From positions 1-64,000 of the forward strand of contig NZ_PVZG01000011.1 of the NCBI RefSeq assembly GCF_003002065.1: a stretch of 64,000 bases of DNA. The letters are read 5' to 3'. Below are positions 27,354 to 36,308 of the stretch, piece after piece. Position 1 is the stretch's first letter, and the number at the start of each line of letters is the position of its first letter. Origin of the DNA: Pseudosporangium ferrugineum. GTDB taxonomy: Bacteria; Actinomycetota; Actinomycetes; Mycobacteriales; Micromonosporaceae. The notes beneath the pieces were generated by a model, which saw only the letters and a list, made by a program, of their open reading frames with translations, searched no databases and had not been told where the DNA came from. Position numbers and translations under genes: made by a program.

Positions 27354-27895
27354 GAGTCCCCCATGCGGAACATCGCGATGGTGGTGCTGGTCCGGACGGT
27401 TCCCGGCGTCCGCGGGGCCTGCGCGGCGTCGTGCAGTTCGCGACTGGCCCGAAGGATGCGGTCGCGGATCTCCCGGAAGACGACGGGGTCGACCCACAGC
27501 TCGGCGTCGGTCATCGAGGCGCCGACCGACCAGTCCGCTTCCGCCGTACGCCTGATCAACTCGTTCCCGAGAGCCGCGAACAACGCCCGTTGCGAGTCGG
27601 CGTCGGCGGGCCGGAACGTCTCCTGATCGCGCTCCCGGTCCCGCACGCTGTCGTAGCGGTAGCGCTTGGCCACACCGCCGCGGATGCGCTCCTCGCCGTC
27701 CTGCACGATCAGCCCGCCGGACAGCAGGTTGCGCAGGTGGTAGCTCGCGTTGGCGTGGGTCAGGCCCAGCTCCCGGGCGATGTCGGCGGCGGTCAGCGAG
27801 GCCCCGGTGAGCAGCGACATGATCCGCAGCCGTACGGGATGGGCAAGCGCACGCAGGGCGGCCTGGCGCTGGTCCGGAGCATCTCCCAAAGACAT
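27350..27895 (-). CDS. ArsR/HTH_20-type transcriptional regulator
   Basis: A 181-aa regulator. The winged helix occupies residues 10-85: RALAHPVRLRIMSLLTGA, then AADIARELGLTHANASYHLRNL and a wing leading to KRYRYD. The C-terminal 95 residues resemble the effector/dimerisation part of such repressors; no metal-binding Cys pair is present, so a small organic ligand is more likely than a metal. ATG 27895 is chosen because the -10 TAGACT ends 7 nt upstream (leaderless) and the frame upstream is unconserved. It probably represses its own operon, including the MFS gene and purB. Confidence 0.87.
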   Translation of the reverse strand: MSLGDAPDQRQAALRALAHPVRLRIMSLLTGASLTAADIARELGLTHANASYHLRNLLSGGLIVQDGEERIRGGVAKRYRYDSVRDRERDQETFRPADADSQRALFAALGNELIRRTAEADWSVGASMTDAELWVDPVVFREIRDRILRASRELHDAAQAPRTPGTVRTSTTIAMFRMGDS

Positions 27896-27902
27896 GTTGG
27901 GG

Positions 27903-27932
27903 AGTCTAGGAGAGACGGGGCTCACTGTCCAA
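27903..27932 (-). promoter_or_regulatory. promoter of the ArsR-MFS-purB operon
   Basis: On the minus strand, -35 TTGGAC (27927-27932) and -10 TAGACT (27903-27908) are separated by 18 bp. The -10 ends 7 nt before ATG 27895. A CAAC-12-GTTG dyad just upstream of and overlapping the -35 side could be the repressor site. Confidence 0.6.
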
Positions 27933-28025
27933 CACTTCTTGGGAGGTTGAGACACTGCGATCCGACGCGGCAATCGCTAGGGTTACTCGTGAGTAGGTCT
28001 AGCGCTCATCCCGAAAGGTCCACCG

Positions 28026-28478
28026 ATGACTGATTTCAGCCCCGAGTCGCTCGCCACCATCGGTCCGAAGGAGTTCGCCGCGCTGGTGAAGTCCACCCCG
28101 GATTCGAAGATCGCCGAGGTCATGGGCTCCGACAGCCGCAGCAAGATCCTGGACGAGGTCTTCGGCCGGATGCCGACGCTGTTCCGCGCGGACCGGGCCG
28201 GCTCGACCCAGGCGGTCATCCACTGGAACATCACCGGTGGCCCGGCCGGCAGCACCGACACCTACGAGACGGTGATCGAGAACGGCGCCTGCACGGTGAC
28301 CAACCAGCCGGTCCGCGAGCCCAAGCTCGCCATGACCATGGACCCGGTCACGTTCCTCAAGGTCGTCTCCGGCGACGGCAACCCGATGATGATGTTCATG
28401 ACCGGCAAGATCAAGGCCAAGGGCGACCTCGGGCTCGCCGCCCAGGTGGCCAAGCTCTTCGACATCCCCAAGGGCTGA
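28026..28478 (+). CDS. SCP2 sterol-binding domain protein
   Basis: A 150-aa protein with one SCP2-like lipid-binding fold. The N-terminus MTDFSPESLATIGPKEFAAL is followed by IHWNITGGPAGSTDTYETVI and the hallmark MTMDPVTFLKVVSGDGNPMMMFMTGKIKAKGDLGLA. This last hydrophobic Met/Phe-rich stretch lines the ligand tunnel in the family. There is no signal peptide, so it acts in the cytoplasm, perhaps as a fatty-acyl or isoprenoid carrier. GAAAGG precedes the ATG. A strong terminator follows at 28496-28526. Physiological ligand unknown. Confidence 0.9.
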   Translation: MTDFSPESLATIGPKEFAALVKSTPDSKIAEVMGSDSRSKILDEVFGRMPTLFRADRAGSTQAVIHWNITGGPAGSTDTYETVIENGACTVTNQPVREPKLAMTMDPVTFLKVVSGDGNPMMMFMTGKIKAKGDLGLAAQVAKLFDIPKG

Positions 28479-28495
28479 CCGCCCCCACGACCGCC

Positions 28496-28526
28496 CGCCG
28501 GCCCGGACCATCGGTCCGGGCCGGCG
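28496..28526. terminator. strong hairpin terminator
   Basis: A 14-bp perfect stem (CGCCGGCCCGGACC at 28496-28509 with its complement at 28513-28526) and a 3-nt loop ATC. It lies 18 bp after the SCP2 gene and 54 bp past the convergent purD end, so it may serve both. Confidence 0.8.
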
Positions 28527-28579
28527 CCGTTCGCCGCCCGACCCGAGCCGACCCGAGCCGGGCGGCGGCGCCGGCGCTG

Positions 28580-29821
28580 TCAGAGCGTGACGCGTCCCTC
28601 GACCGCGGCGAGGGCGATGTCGGTGCGGTGGTGCGAGCCGTCCAGGCGCACGCTCTCCACCAGCTCGTAGGCCGCCGCCCGCGCCGCCGCCAGATCGGGG
28701 CCCGTGGCGGTCACGCTGAGAACCCGGCCGCCCGAGGACACCAGGGCGCCGTCCTCGCGGCGTGCCGTCCCGGCGTGGATCACGCCGGGCCGTTCGCCGC
28801 CCTCGATCACGTCGCCCGTGCGCGGGGTGCCCGGATAGTTGTGGCTGGCCACGACCACGGTCACCGCGGCGCCGTCGTGCCAGCGCAGCGGCGGGAAGCC
28901 GGCCAGCGCGCCCGTGGCGGCCGCGCGCAGCAGCTCGCCCAGCGGCGAGGCGAGCAGCGCCAGCACCACCTGGGTCTCCGGGTCGCCGAAACGCGCGTTG
29001 AACTCGATGACCTTCGGGCCCTTCGAGGTCAACGCCAGCCCCACGTAGAGCAGGCCGGCGAACGGTGTGCCGCGGCCCCGCATCTCGGCGAGTGTCGGCA
29101 CCACCGTCTCGGCCATCACCCGGTCGACCAGATCCGCCGGCGCCCAGGTCAGCGGCGCATAGGCCCCCATGCCGCCCGTGTTGGGTCCCGCGTCCCCGTC
29201 GCCCACCCGCTTGAAGTCCTGCGCGGGCATCAGCGGCACGGCGGCGGTGCCGTCGGTGACCACGAAGAGCGACACCTCGGGCCCGTCCAGGAACTCCTCG
29301 ATGACGACCCGGCCGCAATCCCGCGCGTGCTGCACGGCGGCGTCGATCGAGTCGGTGACCACCACGCCCTTCCCCGCGGCCAGCCCGTCGTTCTTCACCA
29401 CGTACGGCGGGCCGAACTGCTCCAGGGCGGCGGTCGCCTCGGCTTCCGACGCACAGGTGAAGGAGCGGGCGGTCGGCACCCCGGCGGCCGTCATGATCTC
29501 TTTGGCGAAGGTCTTGGACCCTTCCAGCTGTGCCGCCGCCGCGCTCGGGCCGAAGCAGGCGATGCCCTTGGCCCGCACGGCGTCGGCGACGCCCGCCACC
29601 AGGGGCGCCTCGGGGCCCACCACGACGAGGTCGGCGGCCACCTCGACGGCGAGGGCGGCGACCGCGTCCGGATCGGTCGCGTCGACGTCACGCAGCGTCG
29701 CGACCGAGGCGATGCCCGGGTTGCCGGGAGCCGCGGTCAGCCGCTCCACCGAGGGGTCCGCGGCGAGGCCGACGGCGAGGGCGTGCTCGCGCCCACCGGA
29801 TCCGATCAGAAGTACATGCAC
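28580..29821 (-). CDS. purD: phosphoribosylamine-glycine ligase (GAR synthetase)
   Basis: A 413-aa ATP-grasp ligase joining phosphoribosylamine and glycine. VLLIGSGGREHALA opens the N-domain, with GPEAPLVAGV after it. The ATP-grasp part has PYVVKNDGLAAGKGVVV and GPNTGGMGAYAP, and the catalytic metal site is VIEFNARFGDPETQVVL. The GTG start at 29821 lies 7 nt after a TAGGAT hexamer (plus-strand 29829-29834), so the transcript is probably leaderless. It is divergent from purA, and a DnaA-box cluster lies between the two. Confidence 0.97.
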   Translation of the reverse strand: MHVLLIGSGGREHALAVGLAADPSVERLTAAPGNPGIASVATLRDVDATDPDAVAALAVEVAADLVVVGPEAPLVAGVADAVRAKGIACFGPSAAAAQLEGSKTFAKEIMTAAGVPTARSFTCASEAEATAALEQFGPPYVVKNDGLAAGKGVVVTDSIDAAVQHARDCGRVVIEEFLDGPEVSLFVVTDGTAAVPLMPAQDFKRVGDGDAGPNTGGMGAYAPLTWAPADLVDRVMAETVVPTLAEMRGRGTPFAGLLYVGLALTSKGPKVIEFNARFGDPETQVVLALLASPLGELLRAAATGALAGFPPLRWHDGAAVTVVVASHNYPGTPRTGDVIEGGERPGVIHAGTARREDGALVSSGGRVLSVTATGPDLAAARAAAYELVESVRLDGSHHRTDIALAAVEGRVTL

Positions 29822-29860
29822 GCCGCAGATCCTACGGGCCGCCGGGGATCTCCCTCACGG

Positions 29861-31342
<1,482 letters not shown>

Positions 31343-31345
31343 GCC

Positions 31346-32413
31346 GTGTACGACGTGATCCTGCTCAGCCTCGCGGAGGGCGGCGGCGGGTCGGGCCCGG
31401 GTGCCTGCGGCGGCGCGTGCGGCAGCTGCGACTCCCCCGCCGCGCCCGCCGGCTCCGCAGCCGCGACCGCCGGCGCGAGCTCCGCGACCGGCGGCGTGAG
31501 CTCCGCGGCCGCGCCCGGCGGTGATTCCGTCGAGACGGCTGAGGCGTGCGGGACGCCGCGGGTGCCGGTGCTGAAATGTGCCGAGGCTCTCACTCGGGCC
31601 GGGGCGCGGGTCGAGACGGTCGTCGCTTCCTCGGATGCCGACATCGACGCCGTCATCGCGCGCTTCGACGCGGCGCCGCGGGCCGACGGGCTCACCTGGC
31701 CCGACCCCGACAGCAAGGTGCGGCTGGTCGTCGCCACGGCCACCGACGGCCAGCTGCGGGCCGTCATGCGCCGGCTGGTCCGCCGGTACGCGCCACCGCC
31801 CAGCAAACGCCCCGGCGACCTGGCGGAGAACCGTACGGTGCCGGATCTGCCGCCCGTGGCGATCCTCCCGCTGGACGCCGGCAACCGGAACGACCTGGCC
31901 GCCCAGCTGGGGCTGCCCCGCGATCCCGCCGCCGTGGCCGCCGCGGTGCTCGGCAGCAGCGTGCGCCGCCTCGACCTGCTGCGCAACGACGGCGGATCGG
32001 TCACTGTGGACGGTGCGCTGGTCGGCGGCGTCGACGACGACGGGCGCGCGGTGCCGTGGCGGGGCCGCATCGAGGTCGACGACACCGTCCTCTCCGACGG
32101 CACCGAGGGCATCCTGGCCTGCGCGATCGGCAACGGCGGCGGCTACGCGGAGTTCGACGGCCTGCGGCTGCTCCCGGCCGGCGATCCGACCGACGGCCGG
32201 GTCGAGGTCGCGGTGGCGGTCCCGGTCGCGGTCAAGCAGCGCTTCAGGAAGACGACGGTACGCGTGGAAGTGCGCCGGGCCCGGGGCCGCGCGGTGTCCG
32301 TCCTCCCCCGCGACGGCGAACTCCAGTTCCTCGACGACGGCGTGGCGGGCAGCACCAACCGCAAACGCTCGTGGTGGACCGAGCCCGGGGCCTGGGCGGT
32401 GTACGCAGCATGA
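31346..32413 (+). CDS. diacylglycerol-kinase-like protein with a Cys/Gly/Ala-rich insertion
   Basis: A 355-aa protein. Residues about 125-330 match the DAGK/lipid-kinase-like fold: VAILPLDAGNRNDLAAQLGLP stands where the family has GTGNDFAxxLGLP, and ILACAIGNGGGYAEF follows. The usual GGDGT loop is replaced by VVATATDGQLRAV, so nucleotide binding may be altered. After the first ten residues (MYDVILLSLA), a roughly 60-residue insertion rich in Gly, Ala, Ser and Cys (GACGGACGSCDSP) interrupts what is normally a compact start. GTG 31346 lies 4 bp after purA, so the gene is coupled to it. Substrate unknown. Confidence 0.75.
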   Translation: MYDVILLSLAEGGGGSGPGACGGACGSCDSPAAPAGSAAATAGASSATGGVSSAAAPGGDSVETAEACGTPRVPVLKCAEALTRAGARVETVVASSDADIDAVIARFDAAPRADGLTWPDPDSKVRLVVATATDGQLRAVMRRLVRRYAPPPSKRPGDLAENRTVPDLPPVAILPLDAGNRNDLAAQLGLPRDPAAVAAAVLGSSVRRLDLLRNDGGSVTVDGALVGGVDDDGRAVPWRGRIEVDDTVLSDGTEGILACAIGNGGGYAEFDGLRLLPAGDPTDGRVEVAVAVPVAVKQRFRKTTVRVEVRRARGRAVSVLPRDGELQFLDDGVAGSTNRKRSWWTEPGAWAVYAA

Positions 32414-32476
32414 CCGTTTGTGCGAGTCTGAAGTAGCACGCAGGTACGAGAGAACGCATTACGGGAGGTCGCATCC

Positions 32477-34693
32477 GTGGAGGACGAGAACGCCGACCGC
32501 GTCTACGTCCCGGGCACCAACGGCTCACCACCCGACCGGGATGTCGAGCCGTTCTGGCCGCCGGAGGAGCTGAGCCCTCCCGTACACGGTGGCAAGCCGG
32601 TGCCGCACGACGCCTCGCCGGCCTTCCCGCTCCCGCCGGTGACGGCTCCGACGCCCCACCCCGGCGTTCCCGCACCTCACCAGGCCGGCCCGGGCATCCC
32701 CGCAGCTCAGCACGGTGGCCCCGCAGCGCAGCACGGTGCCCCGGCGGTCCAGCAAGGTGGGCCGGGTCTATCGGCGCCGCAGCAGGGTGACGCGGGGCTG
32801 TATCGGCCGGTGGACAGGGCCACCGCGCTGGCGCCTAACTATCAGCCACCCGGCCCGCAGTTCGGGGCGCCCGATCCGGCGGTCGCGGCTCGGCGGCTGG
32901 CCGGGCAGCCGCCGAGCCGCGACAGTTCGGGCAGGCCATGGGCGGGCACGCCGGCCGACAGCGTCAACAAAGCGGGCACGGGCTCGGAGACCGAAGAAAG
33001 CAGTGCGGAACAGTCGCACACCGCCGATTCTCCGTGGGCCCAACCGCTGCAGCGCCCGACTACCGCCGGCACGCCGGTGACCAGCGCAAGCGCGCCCGCG
33101 TCCCGGCCGGCGGCCCCGGTCTCCGGCACGGCCGCCGCGCCGAATTCCGGCACGCCGGGTCCCGCGCCCGTCTCCGGCGCCGCCGCAGCACCGGGTCCCA
33201 CGCCTGTTGTCGGCACGGCTGCTACACCAGGTCTCGCGCCTACTTCCGGCCCTGCCGCGACATCGGTCCCGGGCACGGCCGGCTCCGGCACGCCCGCGAC
33301 GCCGAGCTCCGGTGCCGTCGTGACGCCTGCGTCCGGTAAGGCGGCGGAGCCCGTGTCCGGCGGAGCCGAGCCGAACAGCACAGGCGCGGTGTACCGCCCG
33401 GGTCCCGTGACCCCCGGCCCGCGCCAGGCACCGACGGCACAACCGACTCCGAACCCGGCAGTCCTGCCTCAACCCGGCCCGCACCAGCCGGCCCCGCCGG
33501 CCCCGCCGGCCCCGCACCAGGCAGGCCCACACCAGAGCACTCCGCCGGGCCCCCACCAGGCAGGCCCGCAACAGGCAGGCTCGCAACAGGCCGCCCCGGC
33601 CCAGCCCGGACCACCCGCGGCCTGGGTCGCCAACGGCCGCCAGGCGCCGCCGGTTCCCGGCCCGTACCCGCCTGCCGTCGCGCCCCCGAACCAGGGGCAG
33701 CAGCCCGGTCCGAATCCGCCGCCTGTCGACCCGTACCAGCAGCTGCCGTGGGTTTCGGACGGGACGCCGACCGCCGAGGAGTTCGCGCGGCGGCGGTTGG
33801 CGAAGCCGGCCGAGCCGGTGGCCACCATGGGGGCCCGGGCGATGCTGCAGAAGGGCACGATGGGCCTGGTCCGGCTCGCGCCGGGCAAGCGGGAGCAGGA
33901 ATACAAGCAGGACGTCGAGATGGTGCGGCGCAACTTCGGCGGGCTGCGGCAGGTGACCGTGGTCAACCCGAAGGGCGGTGCCGGCAAGACCGTCGCCGTG
34001 CTGCTGCTCGCCATGACGTTCGGGCAGAAGCGCGGCGGCTACGTGCTGGCCTGGGACAACAACGAGACCCAGGGCACCCTCGGCATGCGGGCGCAGCAGG
34101 ACTTCCACGCTCGTACGGTGCGCGACATGATGCGGGATCTGCACCTGTTCCGTGGTTCGCACGGGCGGGTGGGCGACCTGTCGCAGTACGTCCGCGCGCA
34201 GGGCGAGGGCATGTTCGACGTGCTGGCGTCGGACGAGTCGGCGACCGCCGGCGAGATGCTCACGGCCAGCGCGTTCGCCGAGATCCGGGAGATCGTCAGC
34301 CGGTTCTACAAGCTGATCTTCGTGGACACCGGCAACAACGTGCGCGCCCAGAACTGGCAGGCGGCGATGGATGCCACCGACCAGCTGGTGATCACGATGT
34401 CGGCGCGCAACGACTCGGCGGAGACGGCCGCGCGGATGCTCGACCATCTCGAGCAGAGCGGGCGGCAACGGCTGGTGCGGCAGGCGGTCAGCGTGGTGAC
34501 GATGCCACCGACGCGCAAGGACATCGACCTGCCGGCGATCCAGCGGCACTTCGCGGCCCGGACCCGGGCGGTGCTGCTGGCGCCGTACGAGAAGCTCATC
34601 GACTCGGGCGAGCCGCTCCGCTACGGGCACCTCTCGAACGGCACTCGCGACTCCTGGCTCAAGATCGCCGCCGCGGTCGCCGAGGGCCTGTAG
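32477..34693 (+). CDS. ParA/MinD-like ATPase with long Pro-rich N-terminus (EspI-like)
   Basis: A 738-aa protein. Residues 1-420 are disordered, rich in Pro/Ala/Gly/Gln with units such as APHQAGP, SGTAAAP and HQAGPQ. A linker with TAEEFARRRLAKP leads into the ATPase domain: Walker A VVNPKGGAGKT at about 496-506, then AWDNNETQG and the Walker-B-like LIFVDTGNNVRAQ. This layout is that of mycobacterial EspI and related type VII secretion or chromosome-partitioning ATPases. No ESX genes are in the window. GTG 32477 follows GGGAGG. Its 3' end is repeated downstream. Confidence 0.82.
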   Translation: MEDENADRVYVPGTNGSPPDRDVEPFWPPEELSPPVHGGKPVPHDASPAFPLPPVTAPTPHPGVPAPHQAGPGIPAAQHGGPAAQHGAPAVQQGGPGLSAPQQGDAGLYRPVDRATALAPNYQPPGPQFGAPDPAVAARRLAGQPPSRDSSGRPWAGTPADSVNKAGTGSETEESSAEQSHTADSPWAQPLQRPTTAGTPVTSASAPASRPAAPVSGTAAAPNSGTPGPAPVSGAAAAPGPTPVVGTAATPGLAPTSGPAATSVPGTAGSGTPATPSSGAVVTPASGKAAEPVSGGAEPNSTGAVYRPGPVTPGPRQAPTAQPTPNPAVLPQPGPHQPAPPAPPAPHQAGPHQSTPPGPHQAGPQQAGSQQAAPAQPGPPAAWVANGRQAPPVPGPYPPAVAPPNQGQQPGPNPPPVDPYQQLPWVSDGTPTAEEFARRRLAKPAEPVATMGARAMLQKGTMGLVRLAPGKREQEYKQDVEMVRRNFGGLRQVTVVNPKGGAGKTVAVLLLAMTFGQKRGGYVLAWDNNETQGTLGMRAQQDFHARTVRDMMRDLHLFRGSHGRVGDLSQYVRAQGEGMFDVLASDESATAGEMLTASAFAEIREIVSRFYKLIFVDTGNNVRAQNWQAAMDATDQLVITMSARNDSAETAARMLDHLEQSGRQRLVRQAVSVVTMPPTRKDIDLPAIQRHFAARTRAVLLAPYEKLIDSGEPLRYGHLSNGTRDSWLKIAAAVAEGL

Positions 34694-34766
34694 AGGGAGC
34701 CGAGGGCTTGAGGAGCCGAGGGGCTGTAAGGGAGCCGAGGGCTTGTAAAGGAGCCGAGGCCTGTAA
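34682..34766 (+). repeat. degenerate tandem repeat spanning the gene's stop codon
   Basis: About five copies of a 16-20-bp unit resembling GAGGGCTTGTAAGGGAGCC. The first copy contains the last codons and stop of the ATPase gene, and the others lie behind it. Copies differ by small substitutions and indels. The array ends just before the terminator at 34770-34803. Confidence 0.75.
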
Positions 34767-34769
34767 CAG

Positions 34770-34803
34770 GAAACGCCAGGCCGGGGAACCGGCCTGGCGT
34801 TTC
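34770..34803. terminator. bidirectional terminator
   Basis: GAAACGCCAGGCCGG (34770-34784) and its complement (34789-34803) form a perfect 15-bp stem with a GGAA loop. It lies between the convergent ATPase gene and the DUF3151 gene. Confidence 0.85.
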
Positions 34804-34814
34804 GCGGTGGTGGG

Positions 34815-35237
34815 TCAGGTGAGGGCGTCGGCAGCCGCCGGGTCGCTGTCACGGAGGAACTGGGCGCAGCGGGCCGCCTCGTCCGCCTCGCCGATCTGCG
34901 CCGCGGCCTGGGACAGGCTGTGCAGGCAGCGCAGGAAGCCCTGGTTGGGCGCGTGCGACCACGGCACCGGGCCGTGGCCCTTCCAGCCGTTGCGGCGCAG
35001 CGCGTCGAGGCCGCGGTGGTAGCCGGTGCGGGCGTACGCGTACGCGGTGACCGGCTGCTTCTCGGCCAGCGCGTTCTCGGCGAGCGCCGCCCAGCCGCCG
35101 CTGTACGCCGGGAAGCGCGCCGCCACCTCCTTGTACGCCTCGTCGGTGCCGGACTTCGCCGCCTCGGTCAGGGCCGCGTCGGCAGCCTCGTCGGCGGGCA
35201 GGCGCGTCGCCGGAGGCTCGGGAAGGAGATTCTGCAT
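34815..35237 (-). CDS. DUF3151 protein
   Basis: A 140-aa actinobacterial protein starting MQNLLPEPPATRLP, the usual DUF3151 opening as I remember it. AYKEVAARFPAYSGGWAALAE and AYAYARTGYHRGLDALRRNGWKG form a tetratricopeptide-like helical body, and GPVPWSHAPNQGFLRCLHSL is the most conserved stretch. ATG 35237 is preferred to a TTG four codons earlier. There is no signal peptide or membrane segment. Function is unknown; it is conserved near fba and purA in related genomes. Confidence 0.85.
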   Translation of the reverse strand: MQNLLPEPPATRLPADEAADAALTEAAKSGTDEAYKEVAARFPAYSGGWAALAENALAEKQPVTAYAYARTGYHRGLDALRRNGWKGHGPVPWSHAPNQGFLRCLHSLSQAAAQIGEADEAARCAQFLRDSDPAAADALT

Positions 35238-35300
35238 GCACCCATTCAACCCGCCGGGACGGGCCGCATTCCGGACGCCCCACTGAGAGGTGCGGCACGA

Positions 35301-36290
35301 TCAGTCCCAGGCGTCGCCGAGCGCTCGCAGCCGGTCCGCGTACTCGATCCGGTTCTGCCATCCGGCCGGCCAGGCCGCCATGCCCAGCGCCGCCCCCGCG
35401 AACGCCCCCGCCAGGCACGCGATGGAGTCCGAGTCGCCCGACGAGGCCGCCCCGCGGCCGAGGACCGCCACCGGCTCCTCGGGCGAGATCAGGTAGCAGT
35501 AGAGGGCCGTGGCCAGCGCCTCCTCGGCGATCCAGCCCTCGCCGGTGGCCAGGCACGGATCGCCGGAATGATCTCCGCGGCGCAGCGCCTCCTCGACCCG
35601 GGCCAGTGCCGCGGCCGTTTCGTCCCATCCGGCCGCGATGAACTCCGACGGGCTGTCCACCCCGGGCCGCTGCCACAGATCGCCGAGCCATTCTTCCCGG
35701 TAGATCCGCCGCTGGGTGGCGCAGCGGTCCCGCAGAGCGGACAACAGCTCCCGAGGATCAAGACCGTCGGCGAGCCACCGTACGCCGAGAGCGGTCAACT
35801 CACTCGCCGCCAGCCCGGTCGCGTGCCCATGCGTCAACCCGGCCTGCAACTGCGCCCCGCCGGCCCGCTGGTCCTCGGTCAACCCCGGCGCCAGGCCCAG
35901 CGGCGTGACCCGCATGTTCGCGCCGCACCCCTTCGAGTGAAGCTGCGAGGCGCGCTGCCAGGGCCGGCCGTCGGAGAGGTCGGCGCACGCCCGCAGGCAG
36001 GTCATGCCCGGTGCCCGGTTGTTGTCCGGGCTGGCCGCCCAGTCGAGGAACGCTCGCCGGAGCACCGGTTCGTAGCCCTGTGGCGTGACTGCCGGGGCGG
36101 TGACCAGCGCCTCGCCGACCGCCAGCATCATCTGCGTGTCGTCGGTCACCAGGGCCGGGTCGCCGTCGAGTTCGCGCGGGCCGCCGGGGCCGTACCGGGC
36201 GACGATGGTGGCGTAGTCCTGGAATTCCGTCGGCTTGCCGAGCGAGTCCCCGTAGGCCAGCCCGTACAACGATCCTGAGGCGTTTCGCAC
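35301..36290 (-). CDS. ADP-ribosylglycohydrolase family protein
   Basis: A 329-aa protein of the DraG/ARH fold, which removes ADP-ribose from proteins or small molecules using two Mg ions. The metal-binding residues are in VTDDTQMML (Thr49, Asp50, Asp51) and in the C-terminal SGDSDSIACLAGAFAGA. The N-terminal GLAYGDSLGKPTEF is also typical. GTG 36290 is placed by this alignment and by TAGGGT 7 nt upstream (complement of 36298-36303). It faces a LOG-family gene across an 18-bp shared promoter. Substrate unknown; no ADP-ribosyltransferase gene is visible nearby. Confidence 0.92.
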   Translation of the reverse strand: MRNASGSLYGLAYGDSLGKPTEFQDYATIVARYGPGGPRELDGDPALVTDDTQMMLAVGEALVTAPAVTPQGYEPVLRRAFLDWAASPDNNRAPGMTCLRACADLSDGRPWQRASQLHSKGCGANMRVTPLGLAPGLTEDQRAGGAQLQAGLTHGHATGLAASELTALGVRWLADGLDPRELLSALRDRCATQRRIYREEWLGDLWQRPGVDSPSEFIAAGWDETAAALARVEEALRRGDHSGDPCLATGEGWIAEEALATALYCYLISPEEPVAVLGRGAASSGDSDSIACLAGAFAGAALGMAAWPAGWQNRIEYADRLRALGDAWD

Positions 36291-36308
36291 GGTGGCTACC
36301 CTACGGGC
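36291..36308. promoter_or_regulatory. 18-bp symmetric bidirectional promoter
   Basis: The entire gap between GTG 36290 (minus) and ATG 36309 (plus) is 18 bp and centres on TACCCTA (36297-36303). Read forward it gives TACCCT, 6 nt before the ATG. Read backward it gives TAGGGT, 7 nt before the GTG. Both transcripts would be leaderless. The geometry is identical to 8585-8602. Confidence 0.7.
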
